Below are positions 1 through 7,778 of a DNA stretch of 9,622 nucleotides, in pieces. The notes below the pieces were generated by a model that saw nothing but the letters and a program-made list of their open reading frames with translations, made no database searches and had not been told where the DNA came from. The position numbers were made by a program, and so were the translations under genes. This DNA comes from Methylocapsa sp. Lineage in GTDB: Bacteria; Pseudomonadota; Alphaproteobacteria; Rhizobiales; Beijerinckiaceae. The first letter of the stretch is position 1. Every line of letters begins with the position of its first letter. The stretch spans positions 1-9,622 of the forward strand of contig PLUZ01000584.1 of assembly GCA_003162995.1 (NCBI GenBank), given 5' to 3'.

Positions 1-47
1 GTTATTCAAGGAATGCCAATAAATTGAAACCTTAGCGGGAGGATCCG

Positions 48-1334
48 ATGAAGGCTTTAAGTGTCATTTGCTCCATCATGATCACCGCAGTGCCGTCTGT
101 GCTCCTTGCTCAAAACAAGCCCTACCCTGACTTTGACTCCATCGCCAAGACCGCTCAGCCAGCCCCGCAAAATGAATCTTCACCCCCGCAAAATGAACCT
201 TCGGCAGCTGACCATCCCAAAGTAACGCGGCCTGGACCGGTTACGCCTTCCGCCAGAATGAATGCGCCCTATCCGCCTGAAAAAGAGGGCTGCCATCACC
301 TCGTGGACGGCAAATGGCAGGAAGTCCCCTGCATCTCTGAAGAGCACATAAAAGATTTTCCGCCCCCTAAACTGGCGAACAGCATCCAATCGACACCACA
401 CGGGTTTATCTTCTTCGGACACCCCGGCGGCTACACCAGTCCGCTCGTGTGGGGGTCGGTTGCTATTAACAATTCTTTAGCGATAACCGGGCCCGCGGGA
501 GGCACGGAAACCGACGGGACTGTGAATGCATTCAGCATTCAAACCAACACCAATTATTTCAACTGCTCCACGTGTTCGAGCGGGAAACCTTTCGCTGCCG
601 TGACCGGCGTTTCGAATTCCGCCAGTGCAACCGGGGACCAAGGCTGGGTGCAATTCGTCTATCAGAACTATGCATCATCCGCACGTCTCTGCGTGTGGAA
701 TATCGATTTGACGATCGCGTCGAACACCAATAGCGCGAAACTCCCCGGCAGTTCTTCGACCTGGGGTTTCGCCAATAGCGGCTATGCCGGTTACAACGCG
801 GCTTGCGTCGCGGTGCCAACGACATATCCACTGACGGGTTCGGGAGCGGCGAACGGCGAAGGAGAAGTGATTGGGTATATTACGTCTTGCCCTGCCAATT
901 CCAATTCGGGATGTCTTCTCGAAGTTGTCGGCTACCTGCCCTGGGGAGGAGATCAAGGATGGTGGAGCATCGGGACAAAGGATGCGATGGGGCTGAGCGG
1001 CAATTGGACGAACGTCAGCGGCACCATCCTCGGTTCCGGCGGCAGCTCAAGCGCAACCTTCACAAAAACAGGGATCGACCAAGTTCTGCGGGCTTATTCT
1101 TGCTTTTTGGCACCCTCGGACGCCACCGGATTCGCGCCACAGCCCTGCCCTCCCCCCAACCCCGCTTGGCTGGGCTTCCTTATCGACTTGTCCGGAACGC
1201 CTGCCATCTCCAGCGTGACCGGCGAGTCGAACAATTTGACGAATGGCCCGGTGACATTCACGTGCCAGGATTTCGATTGTTGGCTTGAGTACAAATCACA
1301 ATCACCAGATTGCTCATCGCCTCTTTGCAATTGA
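48..1334 (+). CDS. Secreted cysteine-rich protein of unknown function
   Basis: I do not recognise this 428-residue protein. A GGAGG ribosome site at 38–42 lies five bases before the ATG, which fixes the start. Residues 1–21 form a signal peptide (MK, a hydrophobic stretch, then LLA before Gln22), so export is expected. Residues 22–75 are low-complexity, rich in Pro, Gln, Asn and Ser, with a short repeat of PPQNE type, like a linker. Residues from about 118 to 405 are rich in Gly, Ser, Thr, Asn and aromatics with alternating hydrophobic stretches, which suggests a beta-sandwich fold (inference). The mature part has 14 cysteines, among them Cys81/95, Cys173/176, Cys281/289, Cys406/411 and Cys422/427, an even number that fits disulfides formed in the periplasm or outside the cell. 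No catalytic motif is obvious. Base composition is less GC-rich than the neighbouring core genes. It converges on the nitronate monooxygenase gene with only 23 bases between stops. Confidence 0.85.
   Translation: MKALSVICSIMITAVPSVLLAQNKPYPDFDSIAKTAQPAPQNESSPPQNEPSAADHPKVTRPGPVTPSARMNAPYPPEKEGCHHLVDGKWQEVPCISEEHIKDFPPPKLANSIQSTPHGFIFFGHPGGYTSPLVWGSVAINNSLAITGPAGGTETDGTVNAFSIQTNTNYFNCSTCSSGKPFAAVTGVSNSASATGDQGWVQFVYQNYASSARLCVWNIDLTIASNTNSAKLPGSSSTWGFANSGYAGYNAACVAVPTTYPLTGSGAANGEGEVIGYITSCPANSNSGCLLEVVGYLPWGGDQGWWSIGTKDAMGLSGNWTNVSGTILGSGGSSSATFTKTGIDQVLRAYSCFLAPSDATGFAPQPCPPPNPAWLGFLIDLSGTPAISSVTGESNNLTNGPVTFTCQDFDCWLEYKSQSPDCSSPLCN
163..197 (+). repeat. Two-copy 14-base direct repeat, 21-base period
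   Basis: The 14 bases at 163–176 (CCCCGCAAAATGAA) recur exactly at 184–197. The period is 21 bases, or seven codons, so reading frame is kept and the PQNE motif is doubled in the linker of the secreted protein. This looks like a small in-frame duplication in a low-complexity spacer. Confidence 0.8.
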
Positions 1335-1357
1335 ATGATGCCGTTCCGGCTTGCTCT

Positions 1358-2464
1358 TCACGGTAAGAGGGCGTCCGCTTCTTGCCACAGACGGCGGACA
1401 AGGTCCCCCGCCGGCTCCGTACGCGCCAAACTCGCGGATTGACCCGCCCAGGCCTGGAGTCGCTCTCTGTCATTGGCTTTTTGCGCATCCTCCCGCATCG
1501 CCTGCGTCAGCCCGCGCTGGACCGGATAGGGCGCCGGCGGCGGCGCGTCACACCCGGCGGCGGCGCGCACATAAGCGTTATTGACCGCGCGCCCAAGCCG
1601 TCCGCTAAAAGCGCGGGTTAAAACCGTGTCTTCCGGCTCGAGTCCGGCGAGCGCTTCGGCCCATGCTGGATTGATTTTGGCTTCGGGGCAGCGCAGAAAC
1701 GCCGTCCCCATTTGCACCGCGGAAGCGCCAAGTGTCAGCGCTGCCGCTATGCCGCGCCCGTCACCGATGCCGCCGGCTGCGATGATTGGAACCGATAGCC
1801 TGTCGGCAAGGCGCGGAACCAAGGCAAAAAGCCCAACAGATTGGCGCTCGGCCGCCGCCTGGTCGAAGGCTCCGCGATGCCCGCCAGCCTCGATGCCTTG
1901 CGCGATGATCGCATCCGCCCCGGCGTTCTGCGCGCGGATCGCCTCGGAGACTGTTGTGGCGGTGGCAAACCAAGCGATCCCGCGCGATTTGAGCGAAGTG
2001 ACGAATGGGGGATCGAAAATCCCCATGATCGACGACACAACCCGGGGTGCTGCCGCAAGCAGAGCCGCGCATTGCGCTCCGAAATCCGGAGGTCTCGCCT
2101 CACCGGCTTCCGGTTTAACCTCGGGGCCCCAATCAGACAGGAAACGCCGGACTTTGCCTTCAGCCGCCTCATCGCGCGGCGGCGGCGGGTCCGGAACCCA
2201 TAAATTGAGCTGAAAGCCTCCGTTGCTCTCGCGACGGAAGGCGTCCGCCCAGGCCGCGATCCCCTCAGGCTGCGTCAACAAAGCGCCCATGGCGCCCATT
2301 CCTCCCGCATTGGCGACAGCCGCGCTCAGTCCTGCGGGGCATGCGCCTGCCATTGGGGCAAGCAGAATCGGAAGATCGAGCCCATAGCGCGCGCAAAATT
2401 GTTCCGCGCGGGCACGGGCGAGGGATGTCGCGACACCAGCACGGGGGATCTCTGTTGCAGCCAA
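1358..2464 (-). CDS. Nitronate monooxygenase, class I (2-nitropropane dioxygenase family)
   Basis: This 368-residue FMN-dependent TIM-barrel enzyme would oxidise alkyl nitronates such as propionate 3-nitronate, or a related substrate, in the cytoplasm. Visible family motifs are the N-terminal APMAG segment (36–40), [10 protein letters not shown] (189–198) with the presumed catalytic His196, the phosphate-binding [10 protein letters not shown] (229–238), a [12 protein letters not shown] segment (246–257) and TRAFSGR (283–289). The proline-rich [10 protein letters not shown] stretch (89–98) is common in alphaproteobacterial members. The start is TTG at 2464: GGAGG at 2470–2474 lies five bases upstream, and an in-frame stop lies just before that site. 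It is the last gene of the dapA–smpB–aroC cluster, 37 bases after aroC, so cotranscription is likely. No strong terminator follows; a weak CTCTT/AAGAG stem (1354–1369) overlaps the stop. The family is firm but the physiological substrate cannot be read from sequence. Confidence 0.9.
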   Translation of the reverse strand: MAATEIPRAGVATSLARARAEQFCARYGLDLPILLAPMAGACPAGLSAAVANAGGMGAMGALLTQPEGIAAWADAFRRESNGGFQLNLWVPDPPPPRDEAAEGKVRRFLSDWGPEVKPEAGEARPPDFGAQCAALLAAAPRVVSSIMGIFDPPFVTSLKSRGIAWFATATTVSEAIRAQNAGADAIIAQGIEAGGHRGAFDQAAAERQSVGLFALVPRLADRLSVPIIAAGGIGDGRGIAAALTLGASAVQMGTAFLRCPEAKINPAWAEALAGLEPEDTVLTRAFSGRLGRAVNNAYVRAAAGCDAPPPAPYPVQRGLTQAMREDAQKANDRERLQAWAGQSASLARTEPAGDLVRRLWQEADALLP

Positions 2465-2469
2465 TGCCG

Positions 2470-2474
2470 CCTCC
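2470..2474 (-). promoter_or_regulatory. Ribosome binding site deciding a TTG start
   Basis: GGAGG on the minus strand lies five bases before the TTG at 2464–2462. With an in-frame stop a few codons further upstream and no suitable ATG nearby, it supports TTG as the start of the nitronate monooxygenase. Confidence 0.65.
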
Positions 2475-2501
2475 GCTACTTGATCCTACGCTTTCATGTC
2501 A

Positions 2502-3617
2502 TCATGGCGCGAAAGGCCATTTGGCGCCGCCCCCGACTTGCCCGCGATGACGCAGAAATTGATCGGCGAGCACGCAGGCAACCATCGCTTCGCCAACCGG
2601 AACGGCGCGGATTCCGACGCAAGGATCATGGCGGCCCTTGGTCGCGATTTCGGTTTCGGCGCCATAACGATCGACCGTCCGGCGCGGTTGCAAAATCGAG
2701 GACGTGGGCTTGACCGCGAAACGCGCGACAACCGGCTGGCCGGTCGAGATCCCGCCGAGGATGCCGCCCGCGTGATTTGACAGAAAATGCGGCACGCCCT
2801 CCTCACCGCGACGCATCTCATCGGCATTGGCTTCGCCGGAGAGTTCCGCAGCGGCAAAACCGTCGCCGATCTCGACGCCCTTGACCGCGTTGATCGACAT
2901 AAGAGCGCCGGCCAATTCGGCATCGAGCTTGCCGTAAATAGGCGCGCCCCAGCCCGGCGGTACATGCTCCGCGACGATCTCGATGACGGCGCCGATGGAG
3001 GACCCGGATTTGCGAATGGTGTCAAGATAAGTTTCGAAAAACGCCGCCGCCTTGGCATCGGGGCAGAAGAACGGATTTTTGCTGACTTCGTCCCAATCCC
3101 AATTGGCACGATCGATTTTGTGCGGACCCATCTGCACGAGGGCGCCCCGGATGTGCGCGGGCGCGATGATCTTGCGCGCGATCGCACCCGCCGCCACGCG
3201 CATCGCGGTTTCGCGCGCCGACGAGCGGCCGCCCCCGCGATGGTCGCGGATGCCATATTTCACGTCATAGGTAAAATCGGCATGGCCCGGCCGGTAGCTG
3301 TCCTTGATCTCGTCGTAGTCCTTTGAGCGCTGGTCGGTGTTTTCGATCAAAAGCGCGATCGGGGTTCCGGTTGTCACTTGGCGTTTGGTTTTTTCGTCGT
3401 GAAAAACACCAGACAAGATTTTGACCTGATCCGCCTCTTGCCGCTGGGTGGTGAAGCGCGACGTGCCAGGCCGCCGCAGATCGAGGAACGCCTGGATGTC
3501 ACTTTCTTCGAGGGCGATGAGGGGTGGACAGCCATCGACGACACAGCCGATCGCGGGACCATGGCTTTCGCCAAAAGTCGTGAGCCGGAAGAGATGACCA
3601 AAGCTGTTGTGGGACAT
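2502..3617 (-). CDS. aroC: Chorismate synthase
   Basis: AroC converts 5-enolpyruvylshikimate-3-phosphate to chorismate, the last shikimate-pathway step, in the cytoplasm with reduced FMN. The 371-residue protein begins [20 protein letters not shown], the standard N-terminus with the first signature around GESHG (16–20). The second signature lies at [10 protein letters not shown] (127–136) and the third at [16 protein letters not shown] (329–344). Length matches the usual 350–370 residues. The frame stays open upstream to 3752, but those 45 extra residues lie inside smpB and look unlike any AroC, so I place the start at ATG 3617–3615. That start is seven bases after the smpB stop; purine-rich ribosome-site sequence lies in the last codons of smpB, which suggests translational coupling. 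The C-terminus runs a little past the third signature and is Gly-rich, which is unremarkable. Confidence 0.97.
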   Translation of the reverse strand: MSHNSFGHLFRLTTFGESHGPAIGCVVDGCPPLIALEESDIQAFLDLRRPGTSRFTTQRQEADQVKILSGVFHDEKTKRQVTTGTPIALLIENTDQRSKDYDEIKDSYRPGHADFTYDVKYGIRDHRGGGRSSARETAMRVAAGAIARKIIAPAHIRGALVQMGPHKIDRANWDWDEVSKNPFFCPDAKAAAFFETYLDTIRKSGSSIGAVIEIVAEHVPPGWGAPIYGKLDAELAGALMSINAVKGVEIGDGFAAAELSGEANADEMRRGEEGVPHFLSNHAGGILGGISTGQPVVARFAVKPTSSILQPRRTVDRYGAETEIATKGRHDPCVGIRAVPVGEAMVACVLADQFLRHRGQVGGGAKWPFAP

Positions 3618-3624
3618 GGATGGC

Positions 3625-4101
3625 TCAGCCCTTCTCCTTGAGAAGCCGCCCTTTTTCGCGGTTCCAGTCGCGCGCCTTTTCGGTCTCGCGCTTGTCGTGC
3701 AATTGCTTGCCACGAGCGAGCGCGATCTCGATTTTTGCCCTCCCCTTCTCATTGAAATAGATTTTTAACGGCACGATCGTCATGCCCTGGCGCTCGGTGC
3801 CCTGCGAGAGCTTGGCGATCTCGCGCGATTTCAACAGCAGCTTTCGCGGCCGTTTCGGCTCATGGTTGAAGCGGTTGGCTTGCAAATATTCGGGGATGTT
3901 CGCATTGACGAGATAAACTTCGCCGGCTCTATCGACGCTCGCATAGCTTTCCGCGATGGTGGCCTTGCCGGTGCGCAAGGATTTCACCTCGGTGCCGGTG
4001 AGCATCAGACCCGCTTCAAAAGTCTCACCAATTTCATAATTGTAGCGCGCCCGCCGGTTGTCCGCGGCAATTTTTCGTGGGCGCTCTGGCTTGGGTGCCA
4101 T
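3625..4101 (-). CDS. smpB: SsrA-binding protein SmpB
   Basis: SmpB binds tmRNA and brings it to stalled ribosomes for trans-translation. The 158-residue length is normal. The order of visible elements is a basic N-terminal tail, [20 protein letters not shown] (18–37), [10 protein letters not shown] (38–47) with the following conserved stretch to YASV, the NIPEYLQAN segment (68–76), [11 protein letters not shown] (80–90), and the C-terminal [10 protein letters not shown] (131–140), which leads into the basic tail that enters the ribosome mRNA channel. The ATG at 4101 is the family's normal start, with GGGGTG a few bases upstream. It lies 46 bases after dapA and seven bases before aroC, in the middle of the cluster. 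The dapA–smpB pairing is common in alphaproteobacteria. No tmRNA gene was seen in this window. Confidence 0.97.
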   Translation of the reverse strand: MAPKPERPRKIAADNRRARYNYEIGETFEAGLMLTGTEVKSLRTGKATIAESYASVDRAGEVYLVNANIPEYLQANRFNHEPKRPRKLLLKSREIAKLSQGTERQGMTIVPLKIYFNEKGRAKIEIALARGKQLHDKRETEKARDWNREKGRLLKEKG

Positions 4102-4137
4102 TTAGGACACCCCGCGCGAATTGGCCTTGTCACGCAT

Positions 4138-4147
4138 GCAAGCTTGC
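4138..4147. repeat. Perfect 10-base palindrome just after the dapA stop
   Basis: GCAAGCTTGC is its own reverse complement and directly abuts the dapA stop codon, in the 46-base dapA–smpB gap. It overlaps a second palindrome, GCATGC, at 4134–4139. There is no hairpin loop or T-run, so it is not a terminator; it could be a protein-binding site or chance. Confidence 0.4.
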
Positions 4148-5047
4148 TTAGGCATGAAGAAGCCCGGCATGGAGCATCGCCGCCTTGATCGCGGCTTGCG
4201 CCGTTTCCGAGGCGGGCAACATAGGGAGCCGCAGTTCGCCGGAAATCTTGCCAAGCGCGGACAGCGCATATTTGGGCCCCGCCGGATTGGGTTCGACAAA
4301 CAAAGCCGCGTGCAGCGGGGTCAATTGGTCTTGCAGTTTCAAGGCCGCCGCGAAATCGCCGGCAAGGCAAGACTCCTGCATTTGCGAGCAGAGTTGCGGC
4401 GCGACATTCGAGGTCACCGAAATGCAGCCATGGCCGCCGTGCGCCATCACAGCGAGAGCCGTCATGTCTTCGCCCGAGAGTTGGATAAAGTCAGAGCCGA
4501 GCGCCTGGCGCTGCAAGGCCGTGCGGGCGATATTGCCGGTCGCATCCTTGACGCCTGCGATGTTCTTCAATTCGTAAAGCCGCTTCATGGTGTCGATCGA
4601 CATATCGACGACCGAGCGCGGCGGTATATTGTAGATGATGATGGGAATGCCGACCGCATCATTGACCGCCTTGAAATGGCGGTAGAGGCCCTCTTGGGAT
4701 GGCTTATTGTAATAGGGCGTAACGACGAGGAGACCGGCGGCGCCGGCTTTCTCCGCGAAACGCGCGAGTTCGATCGCTTCTTGCGTATTGTTCGAGCCCG
4801 CCCCGGCGATGACCGGCACCCTCCCCTTGGCCTCGCTGACGCTGGCCGCGATCACCTTGCGATGCTCCTCATGGGAAAGCGTGGGACTTTCCCCTGTAGT
4901 TCCAGCTGGCACGAGCCCATGCGTGCCGTTGACGATCTGCCAGTCCACCAAAGCGCGGAAACGCGCCTCGTCAAAGTGTCCATCTTCAAATGGCGTGACA
5001 AGGGCTGTGATTGACCCCCAGAATAATGTATGTAACTTAATTGCCAC
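4148..5047 (-). CDS. dapA: 4-hydroxy-tetrahydrodipicolinate synthase
   Basis: DapA condenses pyruvate with aspartate semialdehyde, the first committed step to diaminopimelate and lysine, in the cytoplasm. The 299-residue protein shows every expected active-site element: [10 protein letters not shown] near the N-terminus, GTTGESPTL (49–57) with Thr50 and Thr51, [10 protein letters not shown] (111–120) with Tyr113, [10 protein letters not shown] (136–145) with Tyr139 and Arg144, and GVKDATGN (165–172) with the Schiff-base Lys167. These correspond to E. coli residues with a constant offset of six. The start is GTG at 5047–5045: GGAAAGG at 5055–5061 sits seven bases upstream, and no in-frame ATG occurs near the N-terminus. 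It is the first gene of the dapA–smpB–aroC–nitronate monooxygenase cluster and is divergent from the lytic transglycosylase gene. Confidence 0.97.
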   Translation of the reverse strand: MAIKLHTLFWGSITALVTPFEDGHFDEARFRALVDWQIVNGTHGLVPAGTTGESPTLSHEEHRKVIAASVSEAKGRVPVIAGAGSNNTQEAIELARFAEKAGAAGLLVVTPYYNKPSQEGLYRHFKAVNDAVGIPIIIYNIPPRSVVDMSIDTMKRLYELKNIAGVKDATGNIARTALQRQALGSDFIQLSGEDMTALAVMAHGGHGCISVTSNVAPQLCSQMQESCLAGDFAAALKLQDQLTPLHAALFVEPNPAGPKYALSALGKISGELRLPMLPASETAQAAIKAAMLHAGLLHA

Positions 5048-5333
5048 AGTTTTGCCTTTCCGCCAATCCGCCCAAGTGACGCCTTAATTCAGGGTCTCTG
5101 TTACCCGAGAATCCCCACAAAGACGCGTCCAAGCTGCGCCTAAGGAACGAAGACATAGACACTAAACCGGCTTCCGGAAAGGGTTCTTTGACGAGATCCC
5201 GCTGCCGGGGAGACCAGTTTGGGACTAGCCGACAGTGGAAGGGCTTTGGTACCGGATAAGGGCCATTTGAAGTTTGTTAAGGAAGTATCGTTCAAATTTT
5301 GTTTCCGCGATGCTTTGTAAGATTGGATGAACC
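5048..5333. promoter_or_regulatory. Divergent intergenic region between dapA and slt
   Basis: These 286 bases separate two divergently read genes, so promoters for both should lie here, by position. I see no promoter pair close to consensus on either strand. The dapA ribosome site is at 5055–5061. A small CCCG-CTGC-CGGG stem occurs near 5198–5209. The stretch next to slt (about 5265–5320) is AT-richer and is the likeliest place for its promoter. No convincing coding sequence or RNA gene is present. Confidence 0.4.
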
Positions 5334-7553
5334 ATGCTCGCAAGGCAGTCTCCGTTCGGGCGCCTCCTCTTCGGGCGCATTCCTGGCATTGGCGCTGGCG
5401 CGGTCGCCTTTTGCGCCCTCACCGCAGGATGGATTGCGGGACAGCACGCACCGTTGCTGCTAGGTCGCGGCGATGACGGATCCTCCATTTCTTTATCCCC
5501 TGCCCTGCCGCCTCTCACCCCGGAGCATGAGTCCAAGGCGCCCGTATTTCCACGCGAACAGGAGGCCCGCGCGAGCGATGGTCCTCCCGCGACGCCGCTC
5601 ATAGGAGCCACACCGCAAAGCTCGCTGCTCTCGCCGGACCTGCTATCGCAACAAGACCGTGACCTGACCGGTCTTGCCCAGGCGGTCGCGTTTTACAAGT
5701 CCGGTGAACTCGCGCAAGGGGACGCCGCGGCGGTGGCGGCAAAAGATAGGATCGTCAAGACGGCGCTGGAATGGATTGCGCTGCGGAGTTTTCCACGCGA
5801 AACAGGGTTCGACCGGCTGCAGGCCTTCATGCAGGCGCATCCGGCCTGGCCCGCACTCGATTGGCTGAAAAAGCGCAGCGAGGAATCCCTCTTCGGCGAT
5901 CGCAAAAGCGACACCCTTATTAAAACCTATTTCAGCGGCGTGGACCCCGAGACCCCGGCGGGCAAGCTTGCTCTCGCGCGCGCTTTAACTAACGATGGCA
6001 GGACCGGCGAGGCGGCCGCCCTCGTGCGCGCGGTATGGCGCGAAGCCGACCTCAACGCTCAGCTTGAAGCCAAAGTGAGAAGCGATTTCGGCTTCTATCT
6101 CGACAAAGCCGACCATAAATTCCGGGCCGACCGCTTGCTCTACAAGGATGAGACCGCCGCGGCATTCCGTGCCGCCGCCTTGGCCGGTCCCGATGTGCTG
6201 GCGCTCGCCAAGGCCCGCGCTGCTGTCATCGACGAAGCACCGAGCGACAAGCTTCTCGCCAATGTGCCCCCTGCCCTTCGGACCGACCCCGGCTACCTTT
6301 ACGCGCAGATCCACAAGCTGCGCCATGCCGACAAGATCCGCACGGCGGCAGATATCCTGGTCGCCGCACCGCGCGACCCCGCGCTTATCATCGATGGCGA
6401 CGAATGGTGGATCGAACGCCGGCTTCTCGCCCGCAAGCTCCTCGATCAAAACGATGCGGCGACCGCGTACAAGCTTTGCGCGGAGCATTCCGCGATGTCG
6501 CATGAAATGAAGATCGAGGCGGAATTTCATGCCGGCTGGATCGCGCTTCGCTTCCTGAACGACCCGGCGCGTGCGGCGCTGCATTTCGGCGCTCTCGCCA
6601 AGCTTGCAGAAACGCCGATGTCGCGGGCACGGGCGGCTTATTGGCAAGGCCGCGCCGCCGAGGCTTCCACCGCAGGCGATGCCGCTGCCACTGCTCTTGC
6701 CTTCTACGAACAGGCGGCTGCTCAGCCGGCAACCTATTATGGCCAACTCGCGCGCGGAAAGCTCGGGCTGGTAACATTGCCGATCCGCTCGATCCCTAAT
6801 GAAACCAAGGGCGACGAGCGCGAAGATTCGATCAAGGTGATCGAACTTCTTTACACCGCAGGTGAAAAAGAGCTGGCGGCTCCGCTTGTCGTCGAGGCCG
6901 CGCGCCACCTCGCCGATGAAAGCCAAGTCGCGGCTTTAGCGAGCCTCGTTGCGGGACAACACGACGCTCATCTTTCCCTCACCGTCGGCAAGATCCTAAG
7001 CCAGCGCGGCATGCCGATCGATACTCTGGCCTTCCCAGACTATGGCGTGCCTCCCTTCGCACCTTTGCAAAACTCCGTCGCGGTATCCGTCGTCTATTCG
7101 ATCGCGCGTCAGGAAAGCGCCTTCGACTCGACGGCCGTCTCGTCGGCCGGAGCCAAAGGCTTGATGCAGATGATTTTATCGACAGCGAAACGGACGGCCG
7201 AGCATGCCGGGGTCGCCTTCGACGCAAAGCGGCTCGTCACGGACGCTGCCTTCAATGCCCAGCTAGCGGCACGCCATCTGGGCGAGCTTCTGGCCGAGCA
7301 GAAAGGCTCCTATATTCTGACATTTGCCGCCTATAATGCCGGCGGCAAGCACGTCAAAGAGTGGCTCGGCGCCTATGGCGATCCACGCAAGCCGGGTGTC
7401 GATCCGATCGACTGGGTGGAACGGATTCCCTTCGCCGAAACTCGCAACTACGTCCAGCGGGTTATCGAAAATCTTGGTGTCTATCAGGTTCGTTTCGGCG
7501 AGACCGAGGCGGTTCCGGCCGAGGCCCTGGCCAAGGCTCAAGCCAAGCTCTAA
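5334..7553 (+). CDS. Soluble lytic murein transglycosylase (Slt family)
   Basis: This 739-residue enzyme should cleave peptidoglycan between MurNAc and GlcNAc in the periplasm, forming 1,6-anhydro-muropeptides during wall turnover. Residues 1–40 hold an arginine-containing N-region and a hydrophobic segment (about 17–36), a signal peptide or anchor; Cys27 lacks a proper lipobox. A Pro/Ser-rich linker follows to about 105, then a long alpha-helical, Ala-rich superhelical region (about 110–560) as in Slt70. The C-terminal catalytic domain shows SIARQESAFD (589–598) with catalytic Glu594, SSAGAKGLMQM (603–613), FAAYNAGGKHVKEW (664–677) and ETRNYVQRV (702–710). The start is firm at the upstream side: an in-frame TGA lies two codons before the ATG, although the ribosome site is weak. 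It is divergent from dapA. The family is clear; a precise name within it is not assigned. Confidence 0.95.
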   Translation: MLARQSPFGRLLFGRIPGIGAGAVAFCALTAGWIAGQHAPLLLGRGDDGSSISLSPALPPLTPEHESKAPVFPREQEARASDGPPATPLIGATPQSSLLSPDLLSQQDRDLTGLAQAVAFYKSGELAQGDAAAVAAKDRIVKTALEWIALRSFPRETGFDRLQAFMQAHPAWPALDWLKKRSEESLFGDRKSDTLIKTYFSGVDPETPAGKLALARALTNDGRTGEAAALVRAVWREADLNAQLEAKVRSDFGFYLDKADHKFRADRLLYKDETAAAFRAAALAGPDVLALAKARAAVIDEAPSDKLLANVPPALRTDPGYLYAQIHKLRHADKIRTAADILVAAPRDPALIIDGDEWWIERRLLARKLLDQNDAATAYKLCAEHSAMSHEMKIEAEFHAGWIALRFLNDPARAALHFGALAKLAETPMSRARAAYWQGRAAEASTAGDAAATALAFYEQAAAQPATYYGQLARGKLGLVTLPIRSIPNETKGDEREDSIKVIELLYTAGEKELAAPLVVEAARHLADESQVAALASLVAGQHDAHLSLTVGKILSQRGMPIDTLAFPDYGVPPFAPLQNSVAVSVVYSIARQESAFDSTAVSSAGAKGLMQMILSTAKRTAEHAGVAFDAKRLVTDAAFNAQLAARHLGELLAEQKGSYILTFAAYNAGGKHVKEWLGAYGDPRKPGVDPIDWVERIPFAETRNYVQRVIENLGVYQVRFGETEAVPAEALAKAQAKL

Positions 7554-7570
7554 CGCTTGGCACCCTTGGC
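7530..7570 (+). terminator. Nested inverted repeat across the slt stop codon
   Basis: An inner perfect 7-base stem, GCCAAGC (7542–7548) with GCTTGGC (7555–7561), has a 6-base loop containing the slt TAA. It is enclosed by a second perfect 7-base stem, GCCAAGG (7530–7536) with CCTTGGC (7564–7570), with an internal loop of five and two bases. No T-run follows, so it is not a standard intrinsic terminator. It may end transcription inefficiently, protect the mRNA 3' end, or affect translation termination. The structure is seen; the role is inferred. Confidence 0.4.
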
Positions 7571-7573
7571 ACC
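7556..7573 (+). repeat. Tandem 9-base duplication after slt
   Basis: CTTGGCACC occurs twice back to back (7556–7564 and 7565–7573), directly after the slt stop codon. The two copies supply the right arms of the inner and outer stems of the nested inverted repeat here, so the second stem may have arisen by this duplication. Confidence 0.8.
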
Positions 7574-7778
7574 GCGAAAAGCGCGCGAGCCGACTCCCCG
7601 ATCAAACACGAAAACGTGACACCGCGCTGTCCGCTGAACATCACGATCAGCAACAAGTTGGCTAGCAAAGATCGTCCGCTCGGCCAAGCGCCCAGCATAC
7701 ATGTGCGTTTCGCTTGATACCAGAGAGTTGTGCGTCGCGTTCTCGTGGCGGAAGGCGGCGTATCACGCTCACAGGCGA
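7574..7778. other. Convergent intergenic stretch, no gene seen
   Basis: This is the remainder of the gap between the ends of slt and the small membrane-protein gene. No RNA gene or credible coding sequence is visible. On the minus strand around 7690 a GGCCGAGCGG string resembles a tRNA-Ser/Leu D-arm, but no matching anticodon or T arm follows. No terminator with a T-run was found for the minus-strand gene. Confidence 0.5.

Noticed and set aside
1340..1369. Short stems (GCCG/CGGC and CTCTT/AAGAG) between the convergent secreted-protein and monooxygenase genes as terminators
   Set aside because: Stems of four and five bases without a T-run are too weak to support a terminator call.
2486..3256. 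A 256-codon frame overlapping aroC on the same strand
   Set aside because: It is an out-of-frame reading of aroC with Arg/Ser-rich, domain-free sequence, while the aroC frame carries all three family signatures.
3618..3752. A 45-residue N-terminal extension of AroC
   Set aside because: It overlaps the smpB coding sequence, is basic and unlike any AroC, and the canonical MSHNSFGH start follows it.
4121..5014. A 297-codon open frame antisense to nearly all of dapA
   Set aside because: It mirrors dapA, whose active-site motifs are complete. The predicted peptide is Arg/His-rich with no motif, as expected for shadow frames in GC-rich DNA.
5291..5319. TTCAAA-N17-TTTGTA as a promoter for slt
   Set aside because: Both boxes are poor matches, and the implied leader before the ATG would be only about eight bases.
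5985..6926. A 313-codon open frame antisense to the middle of the lytic transglycosylase gene
   Set aside because: It lies wholly inside a well-supported gene and has no recognisable domain; stop codons are rare there because of high GC.
7620..7700. A tRNA-like string (GGCCGAGCGG) on the minus strand
   Set aside because: Only a D-arm resemblance is present; no T arm with GTTCGA-type loop and no paired acceptor stem were found.
7462..7701. A possible small hydrophobic minus-strand protein between slt and the membrane-protein gene
   Set aside because: It has no ribosome site, runs antisense into slt, and its tail is Arg/Pro-rich shadow sequence.
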